Source of the DNA: Blepharisma japonicum
Lineage: Eukaryota; Ciliophora; Heterotrichea; Heterotrichida; Blepharismidae
Assembly: GCA_949751835.1 (NCBI GenBank)
Contig: CATKHK010000002.1
Location: 310,001 to 374,000 of the forward strand
Length of the DNA: 64,000 nt
Direction of reading: 5' to 3'
Of the stretch, positions 62,699 through 64,000 are shown piece by piece. A program made the position numbers and the translations under genes. The notes beneath the pieces are model-generated. The model worked only from the letters and a program-made list of their open reading frames with translations. It searched no databases and was not told where the DNA came from. How positions within the stretch are numbered: the first letter of the stretch is position 1; each line of letters starts with the position of its first letter.

Positions 62699-64000
62699 AT
62701 GGACGAATCTCTAATAGAAATTGAAACACAAATAAAATTAGGGAATCTATCTTATGGCATAGATCTACTCCAATTGCTAGTCAATAAGTGCAAACGAAGC
62801 CCAGAAGAGTTAAGCCATGTTGCTGAAAACGTTTACAGAATAGGTCAAGAATTGCTGAGAAAGCAAGATTTTAAGAATATTATTGGTCTTTGAAAATATT
62901 TAGCTCTAATATTCTCCGCATGCAGACAATATGATCGAGTCTGTGACGTTAAAAATTCTATATCATACTGTTTGAGAATGTGTAGAAGAATCCCTGAAGC
63001 AATAAAAGAACTACAATCTGCAATTGAGACTGCAACATCAATGGAATCAGCAAAGCATAAGCTTCCAGGGCTCCATTTAAATGCGTGTGCTATATTCAGA
63101 GAAAATTTGAAAGATTTAAAATCAGCCTTAGTCCATGCAGAGTTAGCTTTTTTTCATGCAAAACAGACTTTAGAGCTCAATAATGTAGACATTACTTCAA
63201 TTAAACACACTTTAGGCGTTTCATACTACAATATTGGCCTTATAAAAGAAGATATGGATGATTTATCAAGCTCTTTATTATGATTAAAAGAAGGACTGAA
63301 ATTCTGTGAAGAAAATGTGAATGATTTGTTTTTAGAACAAACTTTTAGAGAAAAAATACTTTGCATTGAATCAAGACCTCATTTTTTACCATTGCAAATT
63401 AGGAGCCGAAGTAATACTCCTGCAATATCAGTAAGGCCAACAACTAAAAAAAATTTGAGGAAGTATAGTTTTTTGAAGATGGTTGATAGGGCTTCAACAA
63501 AAAGAGGGATCAGATCTAGAAGGTCTGATAGAGGAAAGTCTGTTAGCTATGCAAATATGTCTTTAGATCATAGAATGTCAAAATATTATGTTCCTTCATT
63601 TTCTCCTGAAGTTAAGAGCATTCAAAAAGGCAATATGTCTTATTTTACTCCTAATCCTAATCCAGATTCATATTCTTCATTTGATAAGTCAACCGAGGTA
63701 TCTGTAAAATCAAGCAAAATAAATTACTTTAATGTTAAAAACGACAAGGTTATAAAATTAAAGAGTGCAAGAAGACACTTAAGCCACCCAACAGCAGGAC
63801 CATTTATTCCAAGTGATTTTGGAAAACAGTACAAAGCAGCTATTAAGATACAATGTTGGTACAGAGCGAAAAGATGCAGAAAGAAATACCTGATAGAAAG
63901 AAGACACTATGATTATATTGGTTTTTGCAAAATTGCATCCCAGGGAGGATTTTTTTTTTGCAGCATATATAGAAATATTAAGCAAGCACAGCTCAAGCAT
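62699..64000 (+). CDS. TPR-like helical repeat / IQ-motif protein, 5' part
   Basis: 434 residues to the window edge, still open, with two TGA (Trp) codons. The N-terminal half (about 1-210) is helical and TPR-like (LNACAIFRENLKDLKSALVH, HTLGVSYYNIGLIKEDMDDL). The middle is basic and Ser-rich (KRGIRSRRSDRGKS). An IQ motif sits near the end of the visible part: AAIKIQCWYRAKRCRKKY. The end is outside the window. A calmodulin/centrin-binding scaffold is plausible; the family is unknown. Confidence 0.75.

Noticed and set aside
1-64000. tRNA, rRNA, CRISPR arrays, operon-type Shine-Dalgarno sites
   Set aside because: None seen on either strand; the DNA is eukaryotic with introns, so the last two are not expected.
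1-64000. Transposons or virus-like elements
   Set aside because: No transposase, reverse transcriptase, integrase or capsid-like reading frame, and no terminal repeats; the only repeats are the host segmental duplication and the 50-bp tandem repeat.

Overview
The window is protein-coding DNA from a ciliate somatic (macronuclear-type) genome, most likely a heterotrich close to Blepharisma. Two signals in the sequence show this. First, UGA is read as tryptophan. At least 15 genes run straight through in-frame TGA codons, often exactly where the family has a conserved Trp, as in the Erv1 WMCxxHN motif and the STIL VG(V/I)W motif. All genes end in TAA or TAG. Second, the introns are tiny. I found eleven: ten of 15 nt and one of 16 nt, all GT...AG with an A six bases from the 3' end. 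The Blepharisma assignment is inference from what is known of heterotrich codes and introns. The DNA is AT-rich and gene-dense, with convergent stops often 19-60 nt apart and same-strand neighbours 4-54 nt apart. I see no virus-like element, CRISPR array, rRNA or tRNA.

1-10.6 kb: a partial unknown gene, an R-SNARE longin (VAMP7-like), an Erv1/ALR sulfhydryl oxidase, a long coiled-coil protein, a THH1/TOM1-like membrane protein, a STIL/Ana2/SAS-5 centriole duplication factor, a coiled-coil protein and an EF-hand/C2/membrane protein. 10.6-19.8 kb: Mic60/mitofilin, a PIH1 protein, casein kinase 1, an NSUN-type RNA methyltransferase, an unknown basic protein, an FHA protein and a zinc-finger coiled-coil protein. 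20-27.6 kb: a tandem segmental duplication of five small genes (called A-E here). Each gene survives in only one copy. The surviving genes include a TRAF-type zinc-finger protein and CCDC61/VFL3, a basal-body protein.

27.6-44.4 kb: a 1237-residue unknown protein, an EF-hand protein, a diacylglycerol kinase, an ELMO-domain protein, propionyl-CoA carboxylase alpha, a Tul1/FLY-type membrane RING ligase, a small membrane protein, a putative HTH protein, proteasome Rpn9, a small Tim chaperone, SPATA17 and CNOT11. 44.7-64 kb: a B-box/kelch protein, a large coiled-coil protein with three introns, NF-YC, a conserved-looking unknown, ubinuclein/HPC2, V-ATPase subunit A, an RRM/zinc-finger protein, a kinase-LRR protein, a NIPA-like transporter, CNOT3/NOT5, and a TPR/IQ protein cut by the window end.

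The genes are mostly unrelated housekeeping functions, but centriole and cilium biology is well represented: STIL, CCDC61, SPATA17, PIH1, the ELMO-domain protein and possibly a MOZART1 remnant. Two CCR4-NOT subunits (CNOT11, CNOT3) are also present. The least explained parts are three orphan coding segments with no start, two structured non-coding RNA candidates, a perfect 50-bp tandem repeat and the 4-5 nt gaps between some genes.
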